A stretch of 64,000 bases of DNA from positions 186,001 to 250,000 of the forward strand of contig NZ_BPRA01000002.1 in the NCBI RefSeq assembly GCF_022179645.1. Reading direction: 5' to 3'. Origin of the DNA: Methylobacterium thuringiense. Lineage in GTDB: Bacteria; Pseudomonadota; Alphaproteobacteria; Rhizobiales; Beijerinckiaceae. A model generated the notes under the pieces. It searched no databases and had not been told where the DNA came from. It saw nothing but the letters and a program-made list of their open reading frames with translations. The position numbers were made by a program, and so were the translations under genes. This document shows, in pieces, positions 29,577 through 39,414 of this stretch. The stretch's first letter is position 1. The number at the start of each line of letters is the position of its first letter.

Positions 29577-30796
29577 GCGCCGGCCCTCTGGCGGCGCTCG
29601 TCTTCCGCCTGCACGAACCGCGCGAGGCCGAAGCCGCGGCAGACATCCGGCAGCGTCCCTGTCTCCACCAAATCGACCACTGCGTCGGCGGTCGCCGGGG
29701 CCAGGAGATAGCCGTTGCGGTGGTGGCCGGTGGCGATGACGAGGCCGTTCGGCAGGGCATCGACGATGGGGGCGTCGTCGTCGGAGGTTGGGCGGAATCC
29801 GCTCCAGACAGCCTCGACCTCCATCTCCTCGACACCCGGCAGAACCTGGCGCGCACCCTCCAACAGGGCGAAGAGTCCGCCCGCGGTGACGCCGTCGCGA
29901 AAGCCGCAATCCTCCACCGTGGCGCCGACGATGAGGGAGCCATCTCCTTTCGGGGCCATGTGAATCTGCTCTGTCCAGACCATGTGCGCCAGGGTGCCGG
30001 TGCGCTTCGTCGTCTTCAGCGCGAGGGACTGTCCCTTGATCGGCCGCACCGGCAGAATGAGCCCATTCGGCAGCAGACCGCCCTGCCCGCTCCAGGCACC
30101 GGTAGCGAGGATCACGGTGTCGGCTGCGATGCTGCCTTGGCTCGTCACGATGCCTGACGTGCGTTCGCCGCGATAGGCGACGTGATCGACGGCGAGACCC
30201 TCGACGATGCCGACCCCGGCCGCGTCGCAGGCCCGCACCAGCGCCTGCATGACGAGCCGCGGATCGACCTGGGCATCGCGCGGGCAGAAGATCCCAGCGG
30301 TCACGTTCGGCCGCAGCAGCGGTTCGCGGGTGCGGACCTGCGGGCCGGAGAGCCATTCGGCGGCGACGCCCGAGCGGCGCTGGAGATCGTGGCGGAAGCG
30401 GAGCCGTTCGACCTCGTCGCGGCCGATGGCGAGCACCAGGGTGCCCTCCTCCCGGTAATCGATGCCGACGCCCGACGCCTGCTGCAACGCATCGCGAAAC
30501 GCGGGCCAGCGGCGGAGGCTGTCGAGCGCCAGCGGCAGGAGCAGGTCGGAGCCGGGCTCGTGCTCGGCGGCCGGCGCCAGCATGCCGGTGGCGGCGAGGC
30601 TCGCCCCGGCGCCGACGGTGTCGCGCTCGATCACCGTGACGGAGCGGCCGGTGCCCGCGAGCCGCCAGGCGATCGACAGGCCGATCAACCCGCCGCCGAC
30701 CACGACGACATCGGCGTGCTCCGGCAGCGCGGCCGGGCGCGGACGCAGGCCGGAATCGCGTCGAAGACCGATCGGGGATGTCAGGACAGCCGACAC
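29573..30796 (-). CDS. thiO: Glycine oxidase ThiO
   Basis: FAD-dependent oxidase that makes the dehydroglycine used by ThiG. The product is 407 aa, with the FAD dinucleotide motif [16 protein letters not shown] near residue 30 and the DAO-fold segments [15 protein letters not shown] and [14 protein letters not shown] 30796 is chosen because GGAGG lies 4 nt upstream. The frame is open to a GTG at 30871, but that is only 10 nt from the riboswitch and lacks a Shine-Dalgarno. First gene of thiOSGE. Confidence 0.9.
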   Translation of the reverse strand: MSAVLTSPIGLRRDSGLRPRPAALPEHADVVVVGGGLIGLSIAWRLAGTGRSVTVIERDTVGAGASLAATGMLAPAAEHEPGSDLLLPLALDSLRRWPAFRDALQQASGVGIDYREEGTLVLAIGRDEVERLRFRHDLQRRSGVAAEWLSGPQVRTREPLLRPNVTAGIFCPRDAQVDPRLVMQALVRACDAAGVGIVEGLAVDHVAYRGERTSGIVTSQGSIAADTVILATGAWSGQGGLLPNGLILPVRPIKGQSLALKTTKRTGTLAHMVWTEQIHMAPKGDGSLIVGATVEDCGFRDGVTAGGLFALLEGARQVLPGVEEMEVEAVWSGFRPTSDDDAPIVDALPNGLVIATGHHRNGYLLAPATADAVVDLVETGTLPDVCRGFGLARFVQAEDERRQRAGA

Positions 30797-30880
30797 GAGG
30801 CCTCCACGGTTGCCCGCAAGGAATGGTGCCGCGCGCTTCGGTGAAGCTGGGGCATCTGTCGAAAAAGACACCCGCGGTCC

Positions 30881-30982
30881 AATCCCTACGCCGGTATGAG
30901 CCGGATCAGGTTCGAAGGATTTCCGCGCTGCCGTGAGGCGACTAGCGGTGTCTCAGCCCCTTGTCGGGGATCTCCCTGGAAT
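30881..30982 (-). ncRNA. TPP riboswitch (THI element)
   Basis: On the minus strand the leader reads GGGGCTGAGA, then, after a variable arm, CTTCGAACCTGATCC and ACCGGCGTAGGGA, the conserved core of the thiamine pyrophosphate aptamer. It ends about 85 nt before the thiO GTG, leaving room for an expression platform that could hide the GGAGG. It should repress thiOSGE when TPP is plentiful. Outer boundaries are approximate. Confidence 0.93.
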
Positions 30983-31045
30983 GCTGCTGATGTGGGCCGG
31001 GATGCAGGAGAGGTCAATCCCCGCGCCGATCGTCGCGATTCTTAA

Positions 31046-31189
31046 AATCCGTGCGGTTCCGGCGAGATCTACGTGGAGGCCGTGGCGATCCCGGGCGGCC
31101 GTCTCGGCACGGGCCTGCTCGGGATGTCGTTCCTGTCGCGGTTGCGGAATTTCAGCGTGGCCGGCGCGCGGATCACGCTACGGGGGTAG
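31046..31189 (+). pseudogene. Remnant of TIGR02281-type retroviral-like aspartic protease (C-terminus)
   Basis: An open segment preceded directly by a stop (TAA 31043-31045) encodes GEIYVEAVAIPGGRLG, then LLGMSFLSRL and ends RITLRG plus TAG. The GxxLLGMSFLxRL block is the hallmark end of a family of membrane-anchored aspartic proteases common in Alphaproteobacteria. The catalytic Asp region and everything upstream are missing, being replaced by unrelated sequence and the opposite-strand riboswitch. It is a decayed fragment, not a gene. The family call is from memory of the motif. Confidence 0.6.
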
Positions 31190-31455
31190 CGAGCCGACAG
31201 CGCGGATCAGACCAGGGTGGGCAGCAGACTGACCCACGACGTAGCATTCAATGTCGAAGAGGTCAGAACAAGCAGCCTTTATAGGCGTGTTCGCTCTCAC
31301 CGAATGTAGCGCCTCCCAATACAGCTTTTGGCTGACGGGCGCGGTTACGCTTTAATCCACACTGCGGACCCCTCGTTCGGGTAGCCGAACCACATCATCA
31401 TCCGCACCAGATGCGACCCTGTCGTACTGTGTGCAGACTGACGCTCCGAAGAGAA
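31190..31455. other. Non-coding stretch between protease remnant and cyclase gene
   Basis: No gene or strong hairpin is visible. Base composition is somewhat less GC-rich than in the neighbours. With the remnant and the riboswitch this forms a 660-bp gap that looks like a site of past gene loss. Confidence 0.5.
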
Positions 31456-32802
31456 TCAATCCGCGTCCTGCGCCAGCGCCGCCGCGATCACCATGCCCGG
31501 CGGTGAGCCGCGATCGGCGCCCTGGCCGAGCGAGGCCTTGGCCGCCCTCTTCCGGCCCGGCCGGTAGACCTCCATCGGCTCCGAAAATCCGTCGAGGCCG
31601 TGCTCGCCAAGGGATTCCGGGTCGCCCCAGAGGAAATCGACGAACGGCTTCGACATCAGAAGTGGCTCGCCCAGCGTCCGGTTCAACCGCGAGAGGCGGC
31701 TGGCGAGGTTCACGTCGCGGCCGATCACGGTGAAGTCGAGCCGGGTGCCCGACCCGACATTGCCGTAAGCGGCCTCGCCGTGGTGGAGCGCGATGCCCGC
31801 CGCCACCGGCTTGCCGCCGAAGCGGTCGAGGGCGTTGGCCTCGGCCAGCGCCTCGAGCGCACCCTGCGCCGCCGTCAGCGCGCCCTTGGCCGCGCCGCCG
31901 AGGTCGTCGCCGGGTTCGCGGAAGATCGCGAGCAGGCCGTCGCCGAGATATTTCAGGACCTCGCCGCCCTCGCGCTCGATCGCCGGCACGAGGCAATCGA
32001 AGAAATGGTTGAGGAGCTCGACCGCTTCCTCGGGTGTCAGGTCGGCCGAGAGGCGGGTGTAGTCGCGCATGTCGGCGAACAGGATCGCCGAGCGGATGCG
32101 CTTCACCTGTCCGCGCCGAATGTCGCCCGAGAGAATCGCCCGGTGTGGCTCGTCGCCGACATAGATCCGAAGCACCTGGTCGAGTTGCTTGTTGACGATC
32201 CGCATCTCCATCACCGCGGCCAGCGCCGGCATGATGAAGCGCAGGATCGCGATGTCCTCGTCGGCGAATCCGTCCTTCGCCCGGGTTGCGAGGGTGAGGC
32301 CGTTATGGGTGCCGTTGGTAAAGAACACCGGCACGACGACGTAGGCCGTGTAGCCCTCGGCCTTCAGCTCCGGGATGATCGAGAACAATCCGTCATCGGT
32401 CTCGGCCAGATCGAGGATCAGCCACTCGCCGCTCTGGTGGACGGCGTGGAACGGGCTCTCGCGATAGGCCGCGTCCGAAGCCTCGCCGTGCGGAAACAGC
32501 CGCACCGTGGTGCCCGCCTCGCGGGACCAGACCCGGCCGACGCCCGAATATTCCGAATGCAGGGTGTCGATCGCGGTGGAGGCACGGTCGACGGGCACGC
32601 CGACATCGATCAGGCGTTGCGCCAATCCCGACAGCAGGTCGCTGGCATTTTGCAGCCGCGCGCCCTCGCCCAGCAGCCAGTCGCGGATGCCCACGCTCTG
32701 CTGGATCGCGCCGAACGGAACGTCCTGCGCCTCGGAGCCGTCGGCGAAGGCGGTGGGAGCGAGCGCTTTCGGTGGCTGCTGCGTGGCGTCCTCGTCGAGC
32801 AT
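31456..32802 (-). CDS. Class III adenylate/guanylate cyclase domain protein
   Basis: A 448-aa protein. Residues ~240-400 are a class III nucleotide cyclase: ILFADMRDYTRLSADL gives both metal-binding Asp residues, EVLKYLGDGLLAIF follows, and TVIGRDVNLASRLS carries the Asn/Arg transition-state pair. The N-terminal ~230 residues are soluble, without an obvious transmembrane segment. They form an uncharacterised sensory region, possibly GAF-like (VVVPVFFTNGTHNGLTLATR). ATG 32802 is preferred over an upstream alternative. The substrate is probably ATP but is not proven. Confidence 0.85.
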   Translation of the reverse strand: MLDEDATQQPPKALAPTAFADGSEAQDVPFGAIQQSVGIRDWLLGEGARLQNASDLLSGLAQRLIDVGVPVDRASTAIDTLHSEYSGVGRVWSREAGTTVRLFPHGEASDAAYRESPFHAVHQSGEWLILDLAETDDGLFSIIPELKAEGYTAYVVVPVFFTNGTHNGLTLATRAKDGFADEDIAILRFIMPALAAVMEMRIVNKQLDQVLRIYVGDEPHRAILSGDIRRGQVKRIRSAILFADMRDYTRLSADLTPEEAVELLNHFFDCLVPAIEREGGEVLKYLGDGLLAIFREPGDDLGGAAKGALTAAQGALEALAEANALDRFGGKPVAAGIALHHGEAAYGNVGSGTRLDFTVIGRDVNLASRLSRLNRTLGEPLLMSKPFVDFLWGDPESLGEHGLDGFSEPMEVYRPGRKRAAKASLGQGADRGSPPGMVIAAALAQDAD

Positions 32803-33166
32803 ATGGCCAAGGTGGGTGCGGCGCAGGGCAAAGCAAGGTTTGCAGGATGGATCGTGTCGCGATGCGAACGCAAGCGGGTGACAACCTCGGGTAGACCTGC
32901 CGGCTGCCTGATCGCGTGCCTCGACATAGCCCGAAATCGTCCGGCCGCCGACAGCCAATTTTCATGGACGCGTCGTGCCGGACTCCCAAGGTGCCGCCAG
33001 GGCTCTACCGCGGCCTTCAAGCCTGTGGACTGAGATGCCGGATCAAGACTTTGGGACGCTGGGACAATGCAACCCCGGGGCCGCCGCCCTAACGAGCTTT
33101 TGCGAGGTTCAACAGATCGGGTTTGCCCGAGGGTCCTTCGCCTTCGAACTCCCGGGACTATTCCTA
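32803..33166. other. 364-bp divergent intergenic region
   Basis: Lies between the minus-strand cyclase and the plus-strand secreted protein. I see no convincing gene; frames that extend either neighbour into it lack domain support. It presumably carries both promoters. Confidence 0.5.
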
Positions 33167-33529
33167 ATGCCGAATTCCGTACTTCGTCTCACCGCTCTAG
33201 CCGTGATTTTCGCTCCGAGCCTCGCCATGGCCCAGGCCCAGCAGGACTTCACGCTCGTCAACCGCACCGGCTACCAGATCGACGAAGTCTATGTCGGGCC
33301 GGTCAGCAGCTCCGAGTGGGGCAAGGACGTGATGGGCAAGGAAGCGATCGACGACGGCGAGAGCGCCGACATCAGCTTCCAGGGCGGCGGCGGCTGCAAG
33401 TGGGACATCCGGGTCGTCTACAACGATGGCGACGCCGCGGAATTCCACAACGTGAACCTCTGCAACATCAGCAAGGTCAGCCTATTCTGGAACCGCAAGG
33501 CCGGCACCACGCGCGCGGTCGCCGAGTAA
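33167..33529 (+). CDS. Secreted hypothetical protein
   Basis: A 120-aa protein with a signal peptide ending AMA-QAQ near residue 22. The mature part begins QDFTLVNRTGYQIDEVYVGP and ends in SLFWNRKAG. The TLVNxTGxxIxxVYVSP-like opening is shared by a group of small secreted alphaproteobacterial proteins of unknown function, often a beta-sandwich. Two cysteines (GGCKW, NLCNIS) may pair. A perfect hairpin follows 3 bp after the stop. Confidence 0.75.
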   Translation: MPNSVLRLTALAVIFAPSLAMAQAQQDFTLVNRTGYQIDEVYVGPVSSSEWGKDVMGKEAIDDGESADISFQGGGGCKWDIRVVYNDGDAAEFHNVNLCNISKVSLFWNRKAGTTRAVAE

Positions 33530-33531
33530 TA

Positions 33532-33566
33532 CCGAAAGGCGATGAGCCCGGCTCATCGCCTTTCGG
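33532..33566 (+). terminator. Perfect 16-bp hairpin terminator
   Basis: Arms 33532-33547 and 33551-33566 are exactly complementary with a 3-nt loop, 2 bp after the stop of the secreted-protein gene. The T-run is short (TTTCGG inside the arm), so termination is inferred from stem strength and position. Confidence 0.75.
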
Positions 33567-33636
33567 CCGCGCGACGGCGGCCGTCCGCCGGACGCGCCGA
33601 TCGGCCGGTCTCGACGCACAGCGCTAGGGTTGCCTG

Positions 33637-33682
33637 CCCCTGAGGGTCCGATGCCGTGGGGGCGGCATCGGACCCTCAGGGG
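33637..33682 (-). terminator. Perfect 20-bp hairpin after the AraC gene
   Basis: Arms 33637-33656 and 33663-33682 match exactly around a 6-nt loop, 2 bp beyond the minus-strand AraC stop. There is no U-run on the minus strand. It may be a terminator, a 3'-end stabiliser, or a backstop to transcription from the opposite gene. Confidence 0.65.
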
Positions 33683-33684
33683 CT

Positions 33685-34701
33685 TCAAAGCTCCTTGAAC
33701 CAGTCCTCGATGACGGCCCCGGATGCGGGGAGCACGACGCGGACGCCAGCGCGCGCCTTGTCGCGCAGGGCGGCAGGCGAATAGCCGAACGCGTCCTGGA
33801 AGGCCCGCCGAAAACTGCGCTCCTGCCGGAAGCCGAAGCGCGCCGCGATCTGCACGACCGGCACGTCGACCATGCGCCGCGAGGCGATCTCGCGGTGCGC
33901 CCGCGCGAGACGCAGCCGGCGGATGGTGGCGGCGACGTCGCCCGTCGCGCTCATGAGGCGATACAGCCGGGAGCGCGACAGGGCGAAGGCCCGACAGATC
34001 ATGTCGGGTCCGAGATCCGGATCGGAGAGATGTTCTTCGACATAGCGCCGGATGTCCTTCGCTGTCTCGACGTTCTCGTCGGCGCCGGCCGGCTGCAGGG
34101 GCGGCGCTCGGTTGAGACAGGTCGCGAGGAGTTGCAGGCAACTGCGGCCGGCCATCGCCGCCTTGGCCGGCGCCAGCGATTCGGGCAGGTCGATCAGCGC
34201 ACGCGTATGCGCGCCAACGATCAGAGCCTCGGGCGAGTCCGGCTTGAACACCCGCCCGTCGAAAGGATCGACCGGCCCCAGCGCCGTTTCGAGCAGCGTG
34301 CGGGGAAGCACGATCGCGTTGAAGGTGACGCCCTCCAGTGTGTAGTCGGCCGGGCTCGACAGCTTCGTGATCATGAGCGACCCGATCCCGAAATCCATCC
34401 TTCGCCGTCCGCAGGTGCCGTAGCCACGGCCCGCTTCCATGACGTTGATGAAGACATGGTCGAGACCGACGCGCTCGGCCGCCGCCTTCGTCCGAACGAG
34501 ACGGAAATCGCTCGCCGTGATGCGCCCGACCATCACCGGCCCCAGGCGCCGCCACAGGCTTTCGCTCGTGAAACGCTCGGCCTCCTCGGGCGTCATCTGG
34601 ATCTCTCCCGACGTCCCCATGGCCTCCTGCCAGGCGGCCCTGCGATAGGCGGCGTCGCCGTCCGAGAGCCGGATGGAATGCCTGACGATGGTCGCCGTCA
34701 T
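33685..34701 (-). CDS. AraC-family transcriptional regulator
   Basis: A 338-aa regulator with an N-terminal AraC-binding-like domain (HVFINVMEAGRG, MITKLSSPADYTL) and two C-terminal helix-turn-helix motifs (FALSRSRLYRLMS, and IAARFGFRQERSFRRAF with FGYSP). ATG 34701 directly follows an in-frame TTG. It is divergent from a second AraC-type gene at 34911; the inducer is unknown. Confidence 0.9.
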   Translation of the reverse strand: MTATIVRHSIRLSDGDAAYRRAAWQEAMGTSGEIQMTPEEAERFTSESLWRRLGPVMVGRITASDFRLVRTKAAAERVGLDHVFINVMEAGRGYGTCGRRRMDFGIGSLMITKLSSPADYTLEGVTFNAIVLPRTLLETALGPVDPFDGRVFKPDSPEALIVGAHTRALIDLPESLAPAKAAMAGRSCLQLLATCLNRAPPLQPAGADENVETAKDIRRYVEEHLSDPDLGPDMICRAFALSRSRLYRLMSATGDVAATIRRLRLARAHREIASRRMVDVPVVQIAARFGFRQERSFRRAFQDAFGYSPAALRDKARAGVRVVLPASGAVIEDWFKEL

Positions 34702-34866
34702 CAACGCTGTTCTTCCGGATGCGGGCCGTCGCCGCGGTGGCGATCGTCACGGTCAATTCGTCTCGATTTTTTGCACAGTCAAGACGGATCGTCCGGTGCC
34801 CGCAAAACGGCGTTGACGGCGCCACGCGGCTGAAACACCCTTTCAATATAAGGGACTAAGCGCTCT

Positions 34867-34880
34867 TCCGCACTTGCGGA
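34867..34880. promoter_or_regulatory. Palindromic candidate operator upstream of AraC gene
   Basis: TCCGCACTTGCGGA is a perfect 6-2-6 palindrome 30 bp before the GTG of the plus-strand AraC gene and within the 209-bp divergent region. AraC-type proteins more often bind direct repeats, so assignment to either regulator is speculative. Confidence 0.35.
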
Positions 34881-34910
34881 CAAGACCGGCAGGCCGTCAG
34901 GATCTCACGC

Positions 34911-35915
34911 GTGGCCACCCCCTCCTTCACATTCGCGTCCGAGACCGAAACGACGGGCTTCGAGGCCTATCGCGACCTCTACGCGGCCGGCTCCGACGTC
35001 GCGGCGACCGGTGCTCCGTTCCATGCGCGGGTCGACGGTCACCGCTTCGAGCAATTGCTGCTGTTCGAGCGCCGTCTGGCCGGTGTCGCGCATAGCCGGA
35101 ACCCCGCTCGGGTGCGGCGGGACGACTTCGACCACTTCACGCTCCAACTCCTCTGCGACGGAACCTTCCAGGGCGGGCCGATCGGCAGCGAGTTGGCGTT
35201 GGCACAGGGTGACATCATCCTGTTCGACATGACCCGGCCGCAGCGGACCCTGGCCGAGGGCGCGCATTTCCTGACGGTCGCGCTGCCGCGCGACGTCGTC
35301 GAAACGGTCGCGCCGCATGCCGGGAAGTTCCACGGCACCATCCTGCCGCGGGCCAATACGGGACTTCTCGGCGATCTGCTCCGATCGCTGGCACGCCGCC
35401 GCGATACGGTTCCGGCGCATTCCGCCGTGCATGTCTCGCGGGCCGTCGCCGAGTTTCTGGCGATCGCGATCGGTACCGATGCGCCCGGCGCGGCGGTTCC
35501 GCCGGCGCGGCTGACGGCGATGCGGTTGGAGCGCGCGCAAGCCTTCATCGACGCCCGCCTGGGCGATTCTCGGCTCGACGCGGCCACGATCGCCTCGGGC
35601 ATCGCGGTCTCCCGCAGCGTGCTCTATCGGCTGTTCGCGCCGGCCGGCGGCGTCGCCCAGTACATCCTGAACAAGCGGCTCGAGCAGATGCGGGCGGCCC
35701 TGCGCCATTCCACCGAGAGCCGAAGCGTCTCGACGCTGGCCTACGATTTCGGCTTCTCCAGCGAGAGCCATTGCAGCCGCGCCTTCCGCACGGCCTACGG
35801 CCTGCCGCCGGGCCGTTATCGCGCCGAGACGGGCGGTGGGCGCACCACCAGCCCGGAAGATCCGGGCGTCGGCGCCAAGGCCCTGATGGTTGACTGGGTG
35901 AGCAAGCTGTATTGA
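34911..35915 (+). CDS. AraC-family transcriptional regulator
   Basis: A 334-aa regulator of the AraC-binding-like (cupin-like N-domain) type: DDFDHFTLQLLCDG and GDIILFDMTRPQRT are typical. The C-terminal HTH pair includes IAVSRSVLYRLFAPAGG and LAYDFGFSSESHCSRAF with YGLPPGRYR. GTG start. Its TGA overlaps the TTG of the MFS gene by 4 bp (TTGA), so it likely co-regulates and is co-transcribed with that transporter. Confidence 0.9.
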   Translation: MATPSFTFASETETTGFEAYRDLYAAGSDVAATGAPFHARVDGHRFEQLLLFERRLAGVAHSRNPARVRRDDFDHFTLQLLCDGTFQGGPIGSELALAQGDIILFDMTRPQRTLAEGAHFLTVALPRDVVETVAPHAGKFHGTILPRANTGLLGDLLRSLARRRDTVPAHSAVHVSRAVAEFLAIAIGTDAPGAAVPPARLTAMRLERAQAFIDARLGDSRLDAATIASGIAVSRSVLYRLFAPAGGVAQYILNKRLEQMRAALRHSTESRSVSTLAYDFGFSSESHCSRAFRTAYGLPPGRYRAETGGGRTTSPEDPGVGAKALMVDWVSKLY

Positions 35916-37192
35916 GCCGGTCTTCATCGGACCGGGGAGGCTGGCCTCTGGTCGCCCTCCTGGCCGCCACCCAGCTCGCGGCCTCCAGCGACCGCTTCCT
36001 GCTGACATTGGTGGCGACGCCGGTGAAGGCAGCCCTGTCCCTGAGCGATACGCAGCTCGGGCTACTGCAGGGCTCGGCCTACGCCCTGCCCTTCGCCCTC
36101 GTCTCACCGCTCCTCGGCCTGCTCGTCGACCGCGGCCATCGCCGCCGCCTGCTGCTCGCCGGCATCCTGCTGTGGAACGTGTCGCTCCTCGCCTTCGGAC
36201 TCGCGACCGGGTTTCCGGCTCTGCTGGCGAGCCGGTTCGTCCTCGGCCTCGGTCAGGCCTGCATCCTGCCGGCCGCCCTCTCGCTGATGGCGATCCGGCT
36301 CGGCCGGAACCGGCTCGGCCGTGGTGTCTCGCTGCTCACCACGGGCTCCAGCCTCGGCCGCAGCGTCGCGCTGCTGGCGGGGGGCGCATTGCTCGGATGG
36401 CTGACGGCGCGTGGGTCCGCCGATCTGCCGGTCCTCGGCCGGCTGGCACCGTGGCAGACGCTGTTCGTCCTCGCCGTCCTGCCGAACCTCGTCCTCGCGG
36501 CGATGCTGCTGCGCATCCGCGAGGTGCCCGCCTTGTCCGCGCCGGTGCCCCGGATGAAATCCCTCGGTTGGATCCGGCGGCGCTGGCGGGCCTACCTGCC
36601 CCATGCCGCCGCGGCGACGGCCTCGGTGCTGATGATCCAGACGCTGGCCGCCTGGGCGCCGACCTTCTACGTACGCGCCTTCGGCTTCACCCCGGCCGAG
36701 AGCGGCATGGCCCTGGGGCTGATCGCCCTCCTGGCGGCCCCGTGCGGGCATCTGACGGGTGGCGCCCTCCTCGACCGCATGCGCCGTGCCGGCGATGCCG
36801 CGGCCGCCTCGCGGCTGCTCGCCCTGGCCCTGGTCCTGACGGTGCCCGCGACCGTGGTGATGAGCCTTTCGCCGGGCCTCGTTAGCTCGCTCTCGGGATT
36901 CGCAGCCCTCGTCGCCGTGTTCGGCTTCGCCAGCCCACCGGGCCTCGGCGGCATCCAGCTCCTGACGCCGCGTTCCCTGCGGGGCGGGGTGAGTGCGTTC
37001 TTCCTTGCCACCGTGACCCTCGTGGCCACCGGCACGGGACCGCTCATCGTCGGCATGCTGAACGATGCCGTCTTCGGACTGGCCGGGGTCGGCCACGCGC
37101 TGCTCGCGGTGTTTTCGGTCACGGCCGTCCTCGGCACCGGGGCCGCCGTCGCGGCCACGCGCGCCTGGACGCTGCCGGCGCGCCGCCCCTGA
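35912..37192 (+). CDS. MFS transporter
   Basis: A 426-aa major facilitator protein with ~12 hydrophobic segments and the loop 2-3 motif GLLVDRGHRRRLLL, the signature of 12-TM MFS exporters. Start TTG is coupled to the AraC gene stop. The closest general type is sugar-phosphate/aromatic-acid or hexuronate-like permeases, but the substrate cannot be inferred. A bidirectional terminator follows. Confidence 0.87.
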   Translation: MSRSSSDRGGWPLVALLAATQLAASSDRFLLTLVATPVKAALSLSDTQLGLLQGSAYALPFALVSPLLGLLVDRGHRRRLLLAGILLWNVSLLAFGLATGFPALLASRFVLGLGQACILPAALSLMAIRLGRNRLGRGVSLLTTGSSLGRSVALLAGGALLGWLTARGSADLPVLGRLAPWQTLFVLAVLPNLVLAAMLLRIREVPALSAPVPRMKSLGWIRRRWRAYLPHAAAATASVLMIQTLAAWAPTFYVRAFGFTPAESGMALGLIALLAAPCGHLTGGALLDRMRRAGDAAAASRLLALALVLTVPATVVMSLSPGLVSSLSGFAALVAVFGFASPPGLGGIQLLTPRSLRGGVSAFFLATVTLVATGTGPLIVGMLNDAVFGLAGVGHALLAVFSVTAVLGTGAAVAATRAWTLPARRP

Positions 37193-37195
37193 ACG

Positions 37196-37228
37196 AAAAA
37201 ACCCTCCTTGCCGGGCAAGGAGGGTTTT
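37196..37228. terminator. Bidirectional rho-independent terminator
   Basis: AAAACCCTCCTTG and CAAGGAGGGTTTT form a 13-bp stem with a 5-nt loop, flanked by A-run and T-run. It terminates both the MFS transcript (plus) and rpoD (minus). Confidence 0.92.
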
Positions 37229-37248
37229 GGTCGGATCGGCCATCCGGC

Positions 37249-39255
<2,007 letters not shown>

Positions 39256-39414
39256 GCTCAGCCTATGTTTTCGTGGCAGCCGCACCGGACGCGATCGGAC
39301 GCGTTTCCCCGGTACTGGCCGCAATACGGATGCCGATCGTCACCGGCAGATTTCAGTCGGTCTACGCATCGCTGCTTGACCGACCGTTAACCATGCGCAG
39401 CGATGTTCCGCGCG

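Noticed and set aside
30900-30925. GGTTCGAA stretch that resembles a tRNA T-loop
   Set aside because: It belongs to the TPP riboswitch core; no acceptor stem or anticodon arm can be folded. No tRNA was found in the window.
31200-31360. Short minus-strand open frame of ~50 codons before the cyclase
   Set aside because: No start with a ribosome site, no known similarity, and it lies in a gap that looks like decayed sequence.
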